Shown here: piece after piece, positions 17,310 to 27,316 of the stretch | Position numbering within the stretch: position 1 is the first letter of the stretch | Layout: each line of letters begins with the position of its first letter | NCBI RefSeq assembly: GCF_014762705.1 | Contig: NZ_JABURL010000016.1 | Coordinates: 28,796 to 92,795, forward strand | Length of the DNA stretch: 64,000 nt | Source of the DNA: Cyclobacterium sp. | GTDB lineage: Bacteria > Bacteroidota > Bacteroidia > Cytophagales > Cyclobacteriaceae | Direction: 5' to 3' | Notes under the pieces: model-generated | Seen by the model: only the letters and a program-made list of their open reading frames with translations | The model's database searches: none | Told to the model about the DNA's origin: nothing | Position numbers and translations under genes: made by a program

Positions 17310-18950
17310 TCAATCCACATTGTCATGGAGAAACCTGTTGTTGCTGATGATCTCGTTATCGTCGTTTAGGTTGAATTTTGACAAGCTTCTTTCGGAACTG
17401 TGTTGGACCTGGTGAAGTTTGATGTTTTTTCTTTGATAGGCAGGAATTTCCAGTTTTTCTTTAAATTCTTCAGGGGTTTGGTTGACCGATCTCATTTGCC
17501 GAAGTTTTTCAAATCGATCATGTGCCCTTTTCATGGCTTTTTCTTTGATCTGCTCGAAATAATCGTTTTGGTAAACGTTTGTCTCTTCCTGTTTTTTCTC
17601 CTGATTTTCGTAGGCTTCATGATCCGGTTTGTCAAAAAGGGTCAATACCTTCTTGGGTTCAGGAGTTGGTTTTGGAGCCACGTATTCAAAATCATCATCC
17701 GCTTCCGTCCGCTCCTCTCTTTTTTCTTTCTCGGCAGGTTTTTCTGAGTCCGGGCTTTCTTTCGCTGTAGGTTTTTCTTCCTCCTTATTTGTGGTTTCGG
17801 ATTCATCCGGAGCCTGGGGAGGTTGTTGTACAGAAAAGGTTACGGTTTGTCCCGAACGGGTAACGTCTTCTTCAACTTTTGATGTTTTGCCGGATTCAAG
17901 GTGGATGACTTTCCGGGTTTGTTCTTCGTCTTTTTTCTTATCCTGGGAAAAGGTTTTATCTGCCAGAGAATCTGTCTGAAAACCAGTTGCGATGACAGTC
18001 ACCCGGATGGATTTTTTCAGGTCCGGGTCAATGCCCTGACCGAAAATCACATCGGCCATATCTCCGGCTTTGTTCTGGATAAATTCTGTTATTTCTACCA
18101 GTTCGTCCATAGAAAGCTCTTCATCTTCTCCCGACATGATGGACAGCAGGATTTTTTCTGCTCCCTTGATGTCTACGTTGTTGAGCAGGGGAGAGGAAAT
18201 GGCTCTTTCGGCAGCTTTGAGGGCCCTGCCTTCCCCTTCTTCCGTTGCCGATCCCATTACTGCGGCACCGGCATCTTTCATTACTGTTTTGACATCTTCA
18301 AAATCCACATTGACTTCCTGTGTTTCTGTGATGATTTCAGCGATGGATTTGGCGGCAGTACTCAGAATATTGTCTGCTTTCCCGAATGCCTGGCGGATTG
18401 GAAGGTTGCCATACATTACCCTTAACTTGTCATTTAAAATCACTAGGACCGTATCACAGTTTTCCCGGAGTGATTCTATACCAATCTGGGCAGATAAGGT
18501 TTTTTTCCGGCCTTCAAATATAAATGGTGCTGTCACAATGCCTACAGTAAGGATGTCCATATCCTTGGCTATTTTGGCAATAACAGGAGCTGCACCTGTT
18601 CCCGTGCCTCCTCCCATACCAGCTGTAATGAATACCATTTTGGTATTGTCCTCCAATAATTTTCTGATTTCTTCTTTGCTTTCCAAGGCTGCGTTTTTGC
18701 CTTTCTCCGGATTGGCACCGGCTCCCAGGCCCTCGGTCAGGTGGGCGCCAATTTGTAATTTTAACGGGACAGGGCTGCTTTTCAGGGCTTGCGAATCGGT
18801 ATTGACTACCACAAATTCCACATCCTTGATTCCCTGGTTAAACATGTGGTTTACGGCATTGGAGCCACCTCCTCCGACACCAATGACCTTGATGATCGAT
18901 CGGTGATTTTTTTGAATATCAAATTTATAATCTCTCATGACGCTTGACAT
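17310..18950 (-). CDS. ftsZ: Cell division protein FtsZ
   Basis: FtsZ is the tubulin-like GTPase that polymerises into the division ring. The GTP-binding core is clear: GVGGGGSNAVNHM (from about residue 24), the tubulin signature GGGTGTGAAP (113-122) and NVDFEDVKTVM. After about residue 320 comes a long acidic, disordered linker rich in Glu, Lys, Thr and Pro. The tail NNRFLHDNVD is the conserved Bacteroidota C-terminal peptide that contacts FtsA and other partners. At 546 residues it is longer than enteric FtsZ because of the linker. MSSVM offers two starts (18950 or 18938). It is the last gene of the dcw operon. Confidence 0.98.
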   Translation of the reverse strand: MSSVMRDYKFDIQKNHRSIIKVIGVGGGGSNAVNHMFNQGIKDVEFVVVNTDSQALKSSPVPLKLQIGAHLTEGLGAGANPEKGKNAALESKEEIRKLLEDNTKMVFITAGMGGGTGTGAAPVIAKIAKDMDILTVGIVTAPFIFEGRKKTLSAQIGIESLRENCDTVLVILNDKLRVMYGNLPIRQAFGKADNILSTAAKSIAEIITETQEVNVDFEDVKTVMKDAGAAVMGSATEEGEGRALKAAERAISSPLLNNVDIKGAEKILLSIMSGEDEELSMDELVEITEFIQNKAGDMADVIFGQGIDPDLKKSIRVTVIATGFQTDSLADKTFSQDKKKDEEQTRKVIHLESGKTSKVEEDVTRSGQTVTFSVQQPPQAPDESETTNKEEEKPTAKESPDSEKPAEKEKREERTEADDDFEYVAPKPTPEPKKVLTLFDKPDHEAYENQEKKQEETNVYQNDYFEQIKEKAMKRAHDRFEKLRQMRSVNQTPEEFKEKLEIPAYQRKNIKLHQVQHSSERSLSKFNLNDDNEIISNNRFLHDNVD

Positions 18951-18991
18951 TTTTCCTCAATCAGTTGTTAAATATTTTTAGCTTTTGGGTT

Positions 18992-20308
18992 TCAGTATTG
19001 TTGTTGGTCATCACCTATATCATCGGTAATGAAGTTTTTGAGTTTTTTGGTAATGGAACCGAAAATATCCCGACCCATTTGTTCCGATTTATACCCTTTT
19101 TTCAATCCCGGATTGCTCAGGGTTTCTTTTAACCTGTAGGTATCTTCCCTGTCATCAAGTGCCTTGAAACCTGCCAAAACCAGTCCAACAGTAGTGGCAA
19201 ACATAGGGCTTTTCACTTCTTCGATCTTGGATTTTCCCAGGTGTTCATTGGGATATCCGATTCTCGTGTCCAAACCGGTCATGTATTCGAATAGTGGTCC
19301 TATACCATGTAGCAGAGATCCTCCTCCGGTCAAAACGATACCGCCAGCCAGTTTTTTGTACACGCCACTGGCAGCAATTTCAGATTGAACCATCTCGATG
19401 ATCTCTTCCATTCTTGCCTCAATGATGGAGGCGAGGTTTTTGACGGAAATTTCCTTGGGAGGCCTGTTGCGCAATCCCGGAATGGAAACAATCTCATTGG
19501 GATTGGCTTCTTCGGAAATGGCCTTACCAAACTTGGTTTTCAACAATTCGGCCTGGTGTTGCATAACCATACATCCTTCCTTGATATCAGCAGTAATGAT
19601 GTTGCCACCAAATGGAATGACTGCCGTATGGCGAATGATGTTTTCATAAAATATGGCCACATCGGTGGTGCCCCCGCCGATATCTACCAGGCAGACACCG
19701 GCTTCCTTATCCAGGTCACTTAGTACGGAAAGGGAGCTGGCAAGTGGTTCCAGGATCAAGGCCTTGGACTGAAGATTGGCTCGCTTGACGCAGCGGTCAA
19801 TGTTATTGATAGCAGCAGATTGGGCGGTTATGATATGGAAATCAGCTTCAAGCCTTGCTCCGGACATTCCTACAGGATCCCGGACACCCTCTTCATAGTC
19901 TACGGTGTAATCCTGGGGCATTACATGAATGATGCTATTGCCCGGAGGGACCACGATGTTTTCCATGTCATTGGCCAGTCGCCTTACATCCTCTACGGTG
20001 ATCTCATCATCCTTAGGGTTTCGGATGATGACTCCATGGTGAATGGCGCTCCTGATGTGTTGACCGGCAATCCCTACGATTACCTCTCCAATGTCAACAT
20101 TGGACATTTCAGATGCCTCGTTTACCGCTTTGGTAATGGCATTGACTGTCTTGTCTATATTGGTGACAATGCCTCTGATCACCCCGTCAGAAACCGCTTT
20201 GCCCATTCCCAATACTTCCAATTTACCGTATTCATTTTTACGGCCGATAATCGCACAGATTTTCGTTGTACCTATATCCAGTCCTACAATGAGTTTTTCG
20301 TTTTCCAT
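18992..20308 (-). CDS. ftsA: Cell division protein FtsA
   Basis: FtsA is an actin-like ATPase that tethers FtsZ filaments to the membrane and recruits later division proteins. The 438-residue protein shows the phosphate loop GLDIGTTKICAIIG (about 9-22), the SHS2 region (VDIGEVIVGIAGQHIRS), VDIGGGTTDVAIF and ALTGGGSLLHG-like phosphate-2 residues (IVLTGGGSLLHGIG). A C-terminal amphipathic segment, DIFGSITKKLKNFI, is the likely membrane anchor. It lies 11 bp after ftsQ and 41 bp before ftsZ. Confidence 0.97.
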   Translation of the reverse strand: MENEKLIVGLDIGTTKICAIIGRKNEYGKLEVLGMGKAVSDGVIRGIVTNIDKTVNAITKAVNEASEMSNVDIGEVIVGIAGQHIRSAIHHGVIIRNPKDDEITVEDVRRLANDMENIVVPPGNSIIHVMPQDYTVDYEEGVRDPVGMSGARLEADFHIITAQSAAINNIDRCVKRANLQSKALILEPLASSLSVLSDLDKEAGVCLVDIGGGTTDVAIFYENIIRHTAVIPFGGNIITADIKEGCMVMQHQAELLKTKFGKAISEEANPNEIVSIPGLRNRPPKEISVKNLASIIEARMEEIIEMVQSEIAASGVYKKLAGGIVLTGGGSLLHGIGPLFEYMTGLDTRIGYPNEHLGKSKIEEVKSPMFATTVGLVLAGFKALDDREDTYRLKETLSNPGLKKGYKSEQMGRDIFGSITKKLKNFITDDIGDDQQQY

Positions 20309-20319
20309 AGCGCTAACAA

Positions 20320-21087
20320 TTATTCACAAATGATTTGATCCTTATATTTTACATTTACCCTTTCATAAGTATTCCATCCCTTTTCAGGTAAAATTTTCTT
20401 ATAAAAGGTCTTGATTTTTCTAAATTTCAAGGGGATGTTTTCAGGTTTACCGAATTCGATCACCTGCCTGCCCACCTGTTGGTACAGGTTCACTTCCCCA
20501 TTCCTCAATAATTCAACCGAACTGATTTGTGCTGTCCAAAAGGGATCTTGATAAATGAAATGAATCAATTCCAACAGCTGGGCTTCATTATTTGTCAAAT
20601 CTGTTTCCTGCAACAAGGCCGGGGCGCGGCTGCCTTCCAGTATAAGCACCCTGGAGGTGTAATTGGGGGAGGTAGGAAGGATTTTACCTGTGGTACTGAT
20701 GTATCCATCAGCCGCCCCGGGCCGGACTATCCTTGCCATAGGAATATGCTGCCTCACTTTTACCCTAATGGTACCTTTCAGGTCCTGATATACTTCGGCT
20801 TTTTTGACCAGGGGATGGGCCTCCACTTTTTTCTCCATTTTGTTAATGGATACTTCACTGATATTGGACAGTTTATCCAATTCAGGAAAGGCATTTCTTA
20901 GCAGGCTTGCCAGTTCCTTTTCTTCCACAAAATAAACATCACTAACCCCTTCTACATATACTTCCAGTCCGGCAATTTGCCGGGATTCCGATTTATGCTC
21001 GGTAAAGGCGATAAAAGCAAACAAGACCAGTCCTACAAGTAGGATGAGCACAGGCTTTTTATATTTCCAAGGCTTACTATTCTCCAT
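20320..21087 (-). CDS. ftsQ: Cell division protein FtsQ/DivIB
   Basis: The 255-residue protein has the FtsQ layout: a short cytosolic N-terminus, one transmembrane segment (PVLILLVGLVLFAFIAFTE, about 12-30) and an extracytoplasmic POTRA-like domain (LEVYVEGVSDVYFVEEKEL and following). ISEVSINKMEKKVEAHPLVKKAEVYQ is the typical POTRA helix-strand unit, followed by the beta domain with RVLILEGS. It bridges early and late divisome proteins. Its start overlaps the murC end by 11 bp. Sequence conservation is low in this family, so the call rests mainly on topology and gene order. Confidence 0.92.
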   Translation of the reverse strand: MENSKPWKYKKPVLILLVGLVLFAFIAFTEHKSESRQIAGLEVYVEGVSDVYFVEEKELASLLRNAFPELDKLSNISEVSINKMEKKVEAHPLVKKAEVYQDLKGTIRVKVRQHIPMARIVRPGAADGYISTTGKILPTSPNYTSRVLILEGSRAPALLQETDLTNNEAQLLELIHFIYQDPFWTAQISSVELLRNGEVNLYQQVGRQVIEFGKPENIPLKFRKIKTFYKKILPEKGWNTYERVNVKYKDQIICE

Positions 21088-22474
21088 CTTTTATCCATTT
21101 ATTGATAGGTATAACCAGGCGATCAATATCACCGGCTCCAATGGTGACCAAAACTTCAGGCGGATGTTGTGTGAGGTAGCTTAGCAGGGTTTCTTTGTCC
21201 AGGACCTGTTTTGAGGGGCTGCTTATCCCCTGAAGCAGCATGGATGAAGTAACTCCCGGTATGGGTTGTTCCCTCGCCGGATAGATATCAAGCAATATAA
21301 CCTCATCTGCCAGTGAGAGGCTTTCAGAAAAGCCTACAGCAAAATCTCTCGTCCTGGTAAAGAGGTGGGGTTGAAAGATGGCGGTCAGCCGTTTGCCGGG
21401 ATACATGGCCTTTACAGATTCCAGAAAGGCCCTGATTTCCTCCGGGTGATGGGCGTAGTCATCGATGTAAGTGATTTTATCACTGGTATGAATGCACTCA
21501 AACCTTCTTTTTACCCCCTTATAGGTCTCAATTCCTGCTCTTATCGCTTTTTCTGATAAACCATAATAAAGGCCTACCGCAATGGCTGCCAGGGCATTTT
21601 CTATGTTGTGAAATCCAGGTACTCTTAGTTCTAATCCCTCAATCCGCTCATTCTCCGAAACAAAATCGAAAGTGAAAGAAACAGTCCCGGTTTTGATGTT
21701 TGCCGCATGGACAGCACCTGAAGTCAGCCCGTATTGATGGATCGACGCTGTGCCCAGATCCTGGTCTTTAATTTTTTCGAAGGCTTTTTGATGAATAAAG
21801 AGTTGTCCTTTTGGGTTGCACAGCCGGATGAAGGAAATGAACCCTTCAAGCATCTTTTCGGCATCTCCATAAATATCCAAATGATCCGGGTCTATGCTGG
21901 TCACAATACTTACATTGGGGTGCAGCTGCAGAAAAGAACGGTCAAATTCATCTGCTTCTACCACTACAACCGGTGCTTCTGTACTTCCTTCATCGTGGAG
22001 GATGAGGTTGTTTTGGTAATTTTGGGTAAGACCACCCAAAAAAGCTGCTGTGTTGTGACCGGAATGCTTCAGCAGGTGAGCTATCATGGATGATGTGGTG
22101 GTTTTGCCATGGGTCCCGGCTACAGCCACTGATTCCATGTCTTTGGTTATCATTCCCAATACCGCCGATCTTTTCCTGATTAAAAAACCATTATCCTTGA
22201 AATAAGTATAAAGCTGACTGCTTTCAGGGACTGCAGGAGTCCACACCACCAATTTATTTTTTCCCTGATCTTTAAAGGATGCAGGAATTTGACTGCTATC
22301 ATCCGTATAACTGATTTGCATCCCCTCTTTTTCCAGGGCTGCTGTCAGTGGGGAAGGGGTTTTGTCGTAGCCGTAAACGGGAGTGCCCAGGTGATTGAAC
22401 CAACGGGCAATTGCACTCATACCGATGCCGCCAATTCCGAGAAAATAGACGCTATGTAGGTTTTTCAAGTTCAT
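21077..22474 (-). CDS. murC: UDP-N-acetylmuramate--L-alanine ligase MurC
   Basis: MurC adds L-alanine to UDP-MurNAc, the first cytoplasmic step of the stem peptide. The 465-residue protein shows the N-terminal nucleotide motif FLGIGGIGMSAIARW, the ATP-binding loop VAGTHGKTTTSSMIAHLL, DEFDRSFLQLHP, VTSIDPDHLDIYG and DDYAHHPEEIRAFL, all family hallmarks. The THGKTTT form separates it from MurD and MurE in the same cluster. Its start overlaps the murG stop by 4 bp. Confidence 0.98.
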   Translation of the reverse strand: MNLKNLHSVYFLGIGGIGMSAIARWFNHLGTPVYGYDKTPSPLTAALEKEGMQISYTDDSSQIPASFKDQGKNKLVVWTPAVPESSQLYTYFKDNGFLIRKRSAVLGMITKDMESVAVAGTHGKTTTSSMIAHLLKHSGHNTAAFLGGLTQNYQNNLILHDEGSTEAPVVVVEADEFDRSFLQLHPNVSIVTSIDPDHLDIYGDAEKMLEGFISFIRLCNPKGQLFIHQKAFEKIKDQDLGTASIHQYGLTSGAVHAANIKTGTVSFTFDFVSENERIEGLELRVPGFHNIENALAAIAVGLYYGLSEKAIRAGIETYKGVKRRFECIHTSDKITYIDDYAHHPEEIRAFLESVKAMYPGKRLTAIFQPHLFTRTRDFAVGFSESLSLADEVILLDIYPAREQPIPGVTSSMLLQGISSPSKQVLDKETLLSYLTQHPPEVLVTIGAGDIDRLVIPINKWIKDGE

Positions 22475-23583
22475 TGCAACATGTTTTCCATTACGTTTAC
22501 GATTTCTTTTGCAGCATCAGGCTTTGCCAGTAATTTTATAGCATTGGATAATTTTTGCTGTTTATCAGGATCCTGGAGCAAGCCAATAACTGTAGGTGCA
22601 AGATCGGCTACGGCCTCACTGTCCTTAAGCAATAAAGCAGCATGTTGGGATACGAATGCCATGGCATTTTTTGTTTGGTGATCTTCTGCCACATTTGGGG
22701 AAGGAATGAAAATGACCGGTTTACCTACCAGGCTCAATTCGGATACGGAAAGGGCTCCGGATCTGGAAATAACCAGGTCTGCCGCCGCATAGGCCAGATC
22801 CATATCCCGGATAAATTCCATAGGATGAATATTTTTTAAACCGGATTCAGCTATTTTTTTGCTCACTTCTTCATGATAAAATTTGCCGGTCTGCCAGAGC
22901 ACCTGGTAACCATTTTTTTCAAATTTCGCCATACTGCCCAGTAAGGCATGGTTGAGGGTTCTGGCGCCCAGGCTTCCGCCTATGGAAAGAATAACCGGTT
23001 TAGCCGGCTGCAATCCAAAATGATTTATCGCCTTTTCTTTTTTATCCCTGAGATCCAGGATGTCTTTTCTTACAGGATTACCCGTATACCGGATCTTTTG
23101 GGCAGGGAAATAGCGGTCCATGTCCGGATAGGCCACACAGATGGCATCTGCTCTTTTGGCCAGGACTTTATTGGTCAGTCCTGCATAGCTGTTTTGTTCC
23201 TGAATAAGGGTGGGGATTTTTTTTCTTTGGGCCGCAAAGAGTACAGGTCCACTGGCATATCCGCCTACTCCTACTACAAGGTGTGGTTTAAAGTTTTTAA
23301 TCAGTTTACTCGCCTTTTGAAGGCTATCAAGGACTTTAAAAGGAAACCATAAATTATCCAGGGTCAGTCTTCTTTGAAGCCCGGCTATCCTGAGTCCCTC
23401 GATCCTATATCCCGCTTCTGGCACTTTTTGCATCTCCATTTTTCCTTCCGCACCCACAAACAGCACCTCACTCTCCGGATATTTTTCATTCCAGGCTTTG
23501 GCAATGGCGATGGCGGGGTAGATATGTCCTCCGGTTCCGCCTCCACTAATGATGATTCGATATGTTTCTTTGTTCCCTTTCAA
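22471..23583 (-). CDS. murG: Undecaprenyl-PP-MurNAc-pentapeptide GlcNAc transferase MurG
   Basis: MurG transfers GlcNAc to lipid I on the inner membrane face to give lipid II. The 370-residue GT28 enzyme has the G-loop SGGGTGGHIYPAIAIA (about 13-28), the membrane-contact region with VGVGGYASGP, SIGGSLGAR and the donor-site segments VISRSGALSVSEL and FIPSPNVAEDHQ. The start is a TTG at 23583. An in-frame stop lies just upstream and there is no ATG before the G-loop, so TTG appears to be the real start. The gap to ftsW is 4 bp. Confidence 0.97.
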   Translation of the reverse strand: MKGNKETYRIIISGGGTGGHIYPAIAIAKAWNEKYPESEVLFVGAEGKMEMQKVPEAGYRIEGLRIAGLQRRLTLDNLWFPFKVLDSLQKASKLIKNFKPHLVVGVGGYASGPVLFAAQRKKIPTLIQEQNSYAGLTNKVLAKRADAICVAYPDMDRYFPAQKIRYTGNPVRKDILDLRDKKEKAINHFGLQPAKPVILSIGGSLGARTLNHALLGSMAKFEKNGYQVLWQTGKFYHEEVSKKIAESGLKNIHPMEFIRDMDLAYAAADLVISRSGALSVSELSLVGKPVIFIPSPNVAEDHQTKNAMAFVSQHAALLLKDSEAVADLAPTVIGLLQDPDKQQKLSNAIKLLAKPDAAKEIVNVMENMLQ

Positions 23584-23587
23584 TTGA

Positions 23588-24757
23588 TCAAACTACTTTT
23601 ACCATATTTTTTGTCATTTTTTCTTCAGCCAGAAATGCATCTTCATGATCTCCTCTGCTAATACTTAATATGATACCCAATGATATCCCGGTAAATATCA
23701 GGGAAGTCCCTCCCATACTGACCATGGGTAGAGGCAATCCGGTAATCGGTACCAAACCTACCGCCACACCCATATTGATCATGGCTTGAATGACCAGGGA
23801 AAAACTGAGGCCCGCAGACAACAGCCCTCCAAATGGTCGGGTGGAAATGGCTACTACCCGCATGCCCCTGTAAAGCAAGGCCAGGTACAGAAACAGTACT
23901 AACCCTCCACCAACCATGCCATATTCTTCAATAATAATGGCATAAATAAAATCCGAATAGGGATGGGGTAGGATATTTCTTTGTTCACTTTTTCCTGGTC
24001 CCTTTCCTGTGATCCCACCTGTGGCAATGGCGATGTAGGAATGCTTTGCCTGAAAAGGAATCTCGCTGGGTTCCTTATCCATGAATTTTTCTATCCTTGA
24101 AAAGAATACTCCGCCTCTTTGCCCCATGAAGATGGCCGTGCTTAATACCATGGCTCCTACCATGCATACCACCAGGAGGTATTTAACCGGTACCCTGCCT
24201 ATAAACATCAGCAGCAGGCAGGTAGCCAATAGCATGACCGCAGTGGACATGTTGGCGATGGCAATCAAAAGGCAAATGATACCAATCCAGATAATCAGGG
24301 GAATAAATGTGATTTTGATATTTGTAATCTGCCGCTGCCTTTTAGCCAGCATTCCTGCCACCGCGGCTATAAGTGCCAGTTTTGCCAAATCTGATGGTTG
24401 AAATGCCTGATCAATAATAGGTATGGTTATCCATCGGCTTGCCTCATTGATCTTGGACCCGAACATATAAGTGACCAAAAGCAGGGGCACACTTACCCAT
24501 AAGGCAAACAGACTCAATTTGGAGAAATATTTATAGGGGATGTTGTGAATCGCCCACATGACCACCAGGCTGGTGATAATCAGCGCACTGTGCTTGAACA
24601 GGTAAATTTCGGTGTTGCCTCCCATTTTTCTATAGGCCAGTGATCCAGTGGCTGAGTATACCGCCAAAATACTGATCAGGGACAATAGCAGTACAATGGC
24701 CCAAATGATCGGGTCGCCTTTCAGGTTCTCTTCCAGCCAAACTTTTATTTTCACCAT
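23588..24757 (-). CDS. ftsW: Peptidoglycan glycosyltransferase FtsW (SEDS)
   Basis: FtsW is the septal SEDS glycosyltransferase working with FtsI. The 389-residue protein has about ten membrane segments. Family features include SDLAKLALIAAVAGML (around residue 120), the GKGPGKSEQRNILPHPYSDFIYAIIIEEYG block and the C-terminal GLPLPMVSMGGTSLIF. The ATG overlaps the murD stop by one base. The position between murD and murG and the companion ftsI upstream favour FtsW over the elongation homologue RodA. Confidence 0.96.
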   Translation of the reverse strand: MVKIKVWLEENLKGDPIIWAIVLLLSLISILAVYSATGSLAYRKMGGNTEIYLFKHSALIITSLVVMWAIHNIPYKYFSKLSLFALWVSVPLLLVTYMFGSKINEASRWITIPIIDQAFQPSDLAKLALIAAVAGMLAKRQRQITNIKITFIPLIIWIGIICLLIAIANMSTAVMLLATCLLLMFIGRVPVKYLLVVCMVGAMVLSTAIFMGQRGGVFFSRIEKFMDKEPSEIPFQAKHSYIAIATGGITGKGPGKSEQRNILPHPYSDFIYAIIIEEYGMVGGGLVLFLYLALLYRGMRVVAISTRPFGGLLSAGLSFSLVIQAMINMGVAVGLVPITGLPLPMVSMGGTSLIFTGISLGIILSISRGDHEDAFLAEEKMTKNMVKVV

Positions 24758-26103
24758 TATTGCTCTTGTTTCAATTTTAAAACCCCGGCCTTGAATTGAT
24801 TGCCCCGATCTTCATAATTTTTGAAAAGATCAAAACTGGCACATGCCGGTGATAGTAATACTACGTCTCCTGCCCTTCCTTTCTCCAGAGCCCATTGAAT
24901 GGCCTGGGCCATGTTCTGGGTTTCAAGGATTTCCGGGATTTTTCCCGAAAAGGCCTTTTTAAGCTTTTCGTTGTTTTTGCCCAGGCAGATCAATACCTGT
25001 ACATGATTGGTTATTTTGTCTTCCAATAGTCCATAATCATTGCCCTTATCCACCCCTCCGGCAATCCATATAAGCGGGGCTTCAAATGCTTCCAGCGCAA
25101 AGGCCGTGGCATCTACATTGGTACCTTTGCTGTCATTTACAAAAAGGACTCCCCCGATAGTGGCCACAGATTCCATTCTATGCGCTGCATTTACAAAACT
25201 TTTCAGGCCTTCCCCCAGGCTCCCGGGATCGGCTCCAGCCAGCCTGGCTGCCAGCAGTGCAGCCATGGTGTTGAGTTGGTTATGCCGTCCTTTAAGGGCC
25301 ATTTTTTCAAGGGGCCAGGAGCAGCTGCCTTCATGGGTTTGCACCACCAACTCATTTTCCCGTAGGTAGGATTTGGTATCAGGACCACATTCCATATCAA
25401 AGGGGAAAAGCTCCGGGCTTCCCTGCATTTTCCGGATGGCTGCGGATATATTTTTATCTGCTTCATGGAAGATGAATTGATCGCCCCCTGCCATTTTTGC
25501 CGTCAGCTTTACTTTGGTCGCCGCATACAGAGACAAGTCATAATTGTACCGGTCCAAATGGTCCGGGGTGATGTTAAGCAAAACGGCGATTTTTGGCCTG
25601 AAATTCTCAAATCCTTCGATCTGAAAACTACTCACTTCCAATACCCACCAATCGTGATCTTCATGGGAGAGCTGTAATGCCCAGCTCTGTCCTACGTTCC
25701 CTCCGATGCCTGCATCCATTCCGGCTGCCCGCATCAGGTGGTGCGTGAGTAATGTCGTGGTGGTTTTGCCATTGGTACCGGTGATGGCGATGACTTTTCC
25801 TCGGGAAAAACCGTAGGCAAATTCCAATTCATCTATTACCCGTTTCCCTGATGAAAGTAATTTTTCTATCAAGGGGTTTGAAAAAGGGATTCCCGGGCTT
25901 TTTATCAGGGTATCCGCATCCATTAATTTTTCAAGAGAATGTTGCTCTTCTTCAAATGCAATCCCCTTTTCCAGATATGTTTTTTTCTTTTCGGCGCTTA
26001 TTTTTCCGCCATCGGACACAAAAACCTCGTGCCCGTTTTTATGGGCCAGTAAAGCTGCGCCAAAACCGCTTTCTCCAGATCCTATGATAGCTGTTTTTTG
26101 CAT
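24757..26103 (-). CDS. murD: UDP-N-acetylmuramoylalanine--D-glutamate ligase MurD
   Basis: MurD adds D-glutamate to UDP-MurNAc-L-Ala. The 448-residue protein has the N-terminal AIIGSGESGFGAALLA, the ATP loop [57 protein letters not shown] and the C-terminal VVLLSPACASFDLFKNYEDRGNQF, which is diagnostic of MurD. The start abuts the mraY stop with no gap. Confidence 0.98.
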   Translation of the reverse strand: MQKTAIIGSGESGFGAALLAHKNGHEVFVSDGGKISAEKKKTYLEKGIAFEEEQHSLEKLMDADTLIKSPGIPFSNPLIEKLLSSGKRVIDELEFAYGFSRGKVIAITGTNGKTTTTLLTHHLMRAAGMDAGIGGNVGQSWALQLSHEDHDWWVLEVSSFQIEGFENFRPKIAVLLNITPDHLDRYNYDLSLYAATKVKLTAKMAGGDQFIFHEADKNISAAIRKMQGSPELFPFDMECGPDTKSYLRENELVVQTHEGSCSWPLEKMALKGRHNQLNTMAALLAARLAGADPGSLGEGLKSFVNAAHRMESVATIGGVLFVNDSKGTNVDATAFALEAFEAPLIWIAGGVDKGNDYGLLEDKITNHVQVLICLGKNNEKLKKAFSGKIPEILETQNMAQAIQWALEKGRAGDVVLLSPACASFDLFKNYEDRGNQFKAGVLKLKQEQ

Positions 26104-27315
26104 TTACCTTAGTTTTAGTGTTGCCAATGCCATGATGGCAAACAAAATTCCCAAAATCCAGAACCTTACCGTTATTTTGGCTTCAGGAATATTTTTTTTC
26201 TGGTAATGGTGGTGCAGGGGAGACATCAGGAAAATCCTACGGCCTTCCCCAAATTTCTTTTTGGTATATTTAAAATAGCTCACCTGAATGATCACAGAGA
26301 GCAATTCAATCAGAAAAATGCCACATAAGATAGGTAGCAAAAGCTCCTTTCTCAATACCAGGGAGAGTACTGCGATCACTCCTCCTATCATGAGACTTCC
26401 CGTGTCTCCCATAAAAACCTGGGCCGGATAGGAATTGTACCAAAGAAAACCCACACAGGCTCCCACGAATGCTGAGCAGAATATCACCAGCTCTCCGGAA
26501 TTTGGGATAAACATGACATTCAGGTATTGGGAAAATATGGCATTGCCACTGATATAGGCATAAATGGCTATGGTAAGTCCAATTATGGCCGAAGTGCCTG
26601 CTGCCAGTCCATCTATTCCATCGGTGATATTGGCACCATTGGAGACTGCCGTAACCACAAATATGACCAGGATGATGTAAAAAAACGGGGTGAAATTTTC
26701 TCCCAGAAACCCAAAAACGACATCATAGTTGAGCTCATTGTTTTTAAGAAAAGGAATGGTGGTTTTCATGGATTTGACATCCTGAAAGGCAGGGGTGTCT
26801 ACTACGCCTTCTGCTATGGAAACCGTGTCCTGAAATTCCCGCACCACCACGTCTTGGTGAAAATACAAGGTGACCCCAACGATGATCCCTATGCTGACCT
26901 GTCCGGCAATTTTGAACCATCCGGCCAAGCCTTCCTTGTTTTTTTTGAATACCTTGATATAATCATCCAGGAAACCGATACCGCCTAGCCAGAGGGTGGT
27001 GACCAATAGCAAAATGATGTAAATGTTGTAGATATTGGCAAATAGCAGGGTAGGAATGACAATGGCGGCCATGATCATCAAGCCACCCATGGTTGGTGTT
27101 CCTTTTTTCTCCATTTGACCTTGCAGGCCAAGTTCTCTGACGGATTCCCCAATCGATTTTTTCCTGATCCAGTCGATGATGGTTTTACCCAAAGTGATGG
27201 TGATCAAAAGGGAAAAAAAAGCGGCCATTCCTGCACGGAATGAAATGTACCGGAATACCCCCGCACCCGGAAAATCAAATTTTTGGTCGATATAATCAAA
27301 AAGATGGTAGAGCAT
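26104..27315 (-). CDS. mraY: Phospho-N-acetylmuramoyl-pentapeptide transferase MraY
   Basis: MraY moves phospho-MurNAc-pentapeptide to undecaprenyl phosphate, forming lipid I. The 403-residue polytopic protein carries [19 protein letters not shown], the catalytic [19 protein letters not shown] and the cytosolic PLHHHYQKK motif. It exceeds the roughly 360 residues of enteric MraY because of an insert near residues 175-215 ([11 protein letters not shown] to [11 protein letters not shown]), a feature I associate with Bacteroidota enzymes. It lies one base from murE. Confidence 0.98.
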   Translation of the reverse strand: MLYHLFDYIDQKFDFPGAGVFRYISFRAGMAAFFSLLITITLGKTIIDWIRKKSIGESVRELGLQGQMEKKGTPTMGGLMIMAAIVIPTLLFANIYNIYIILLLVTTLWLGGIGFLDDYIKVFKKNKEGLAGWFKIAGQVSIGIIVGVTLYFHQDVVVREFQDTVSIAEGVVDTPAFQDVKSMKTTIPFLKNNELNYDVVFGFLGENFTPFFYIILVIFVVTAVSNGANITDGIDGLAAGTSAIIGLTIAIYAYISGNAIFSQYLNVMFIPNSGELVIFCSAFVGACVGFLWYNSYPAQVFMGDTGSLMIGGVIAVLSLVLRKELLLPILCGIFLIELLSVIIQVSYFKYTKKKFGEGRRIFLMSPLHHHYQKKNIPEAKITVRFWILGILFAIMALATLKLR

Positions 27316-27316
27316 T

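Noticed and set aside
18070-18906. Plus-strand ORF of 278 residues opposite ftsZ
   Set aside because: It is a mirror of the ftsZ reading frame, Ser/Pro/Ile-rich without family motifs or start context. FtsZ is certain on the other strand.
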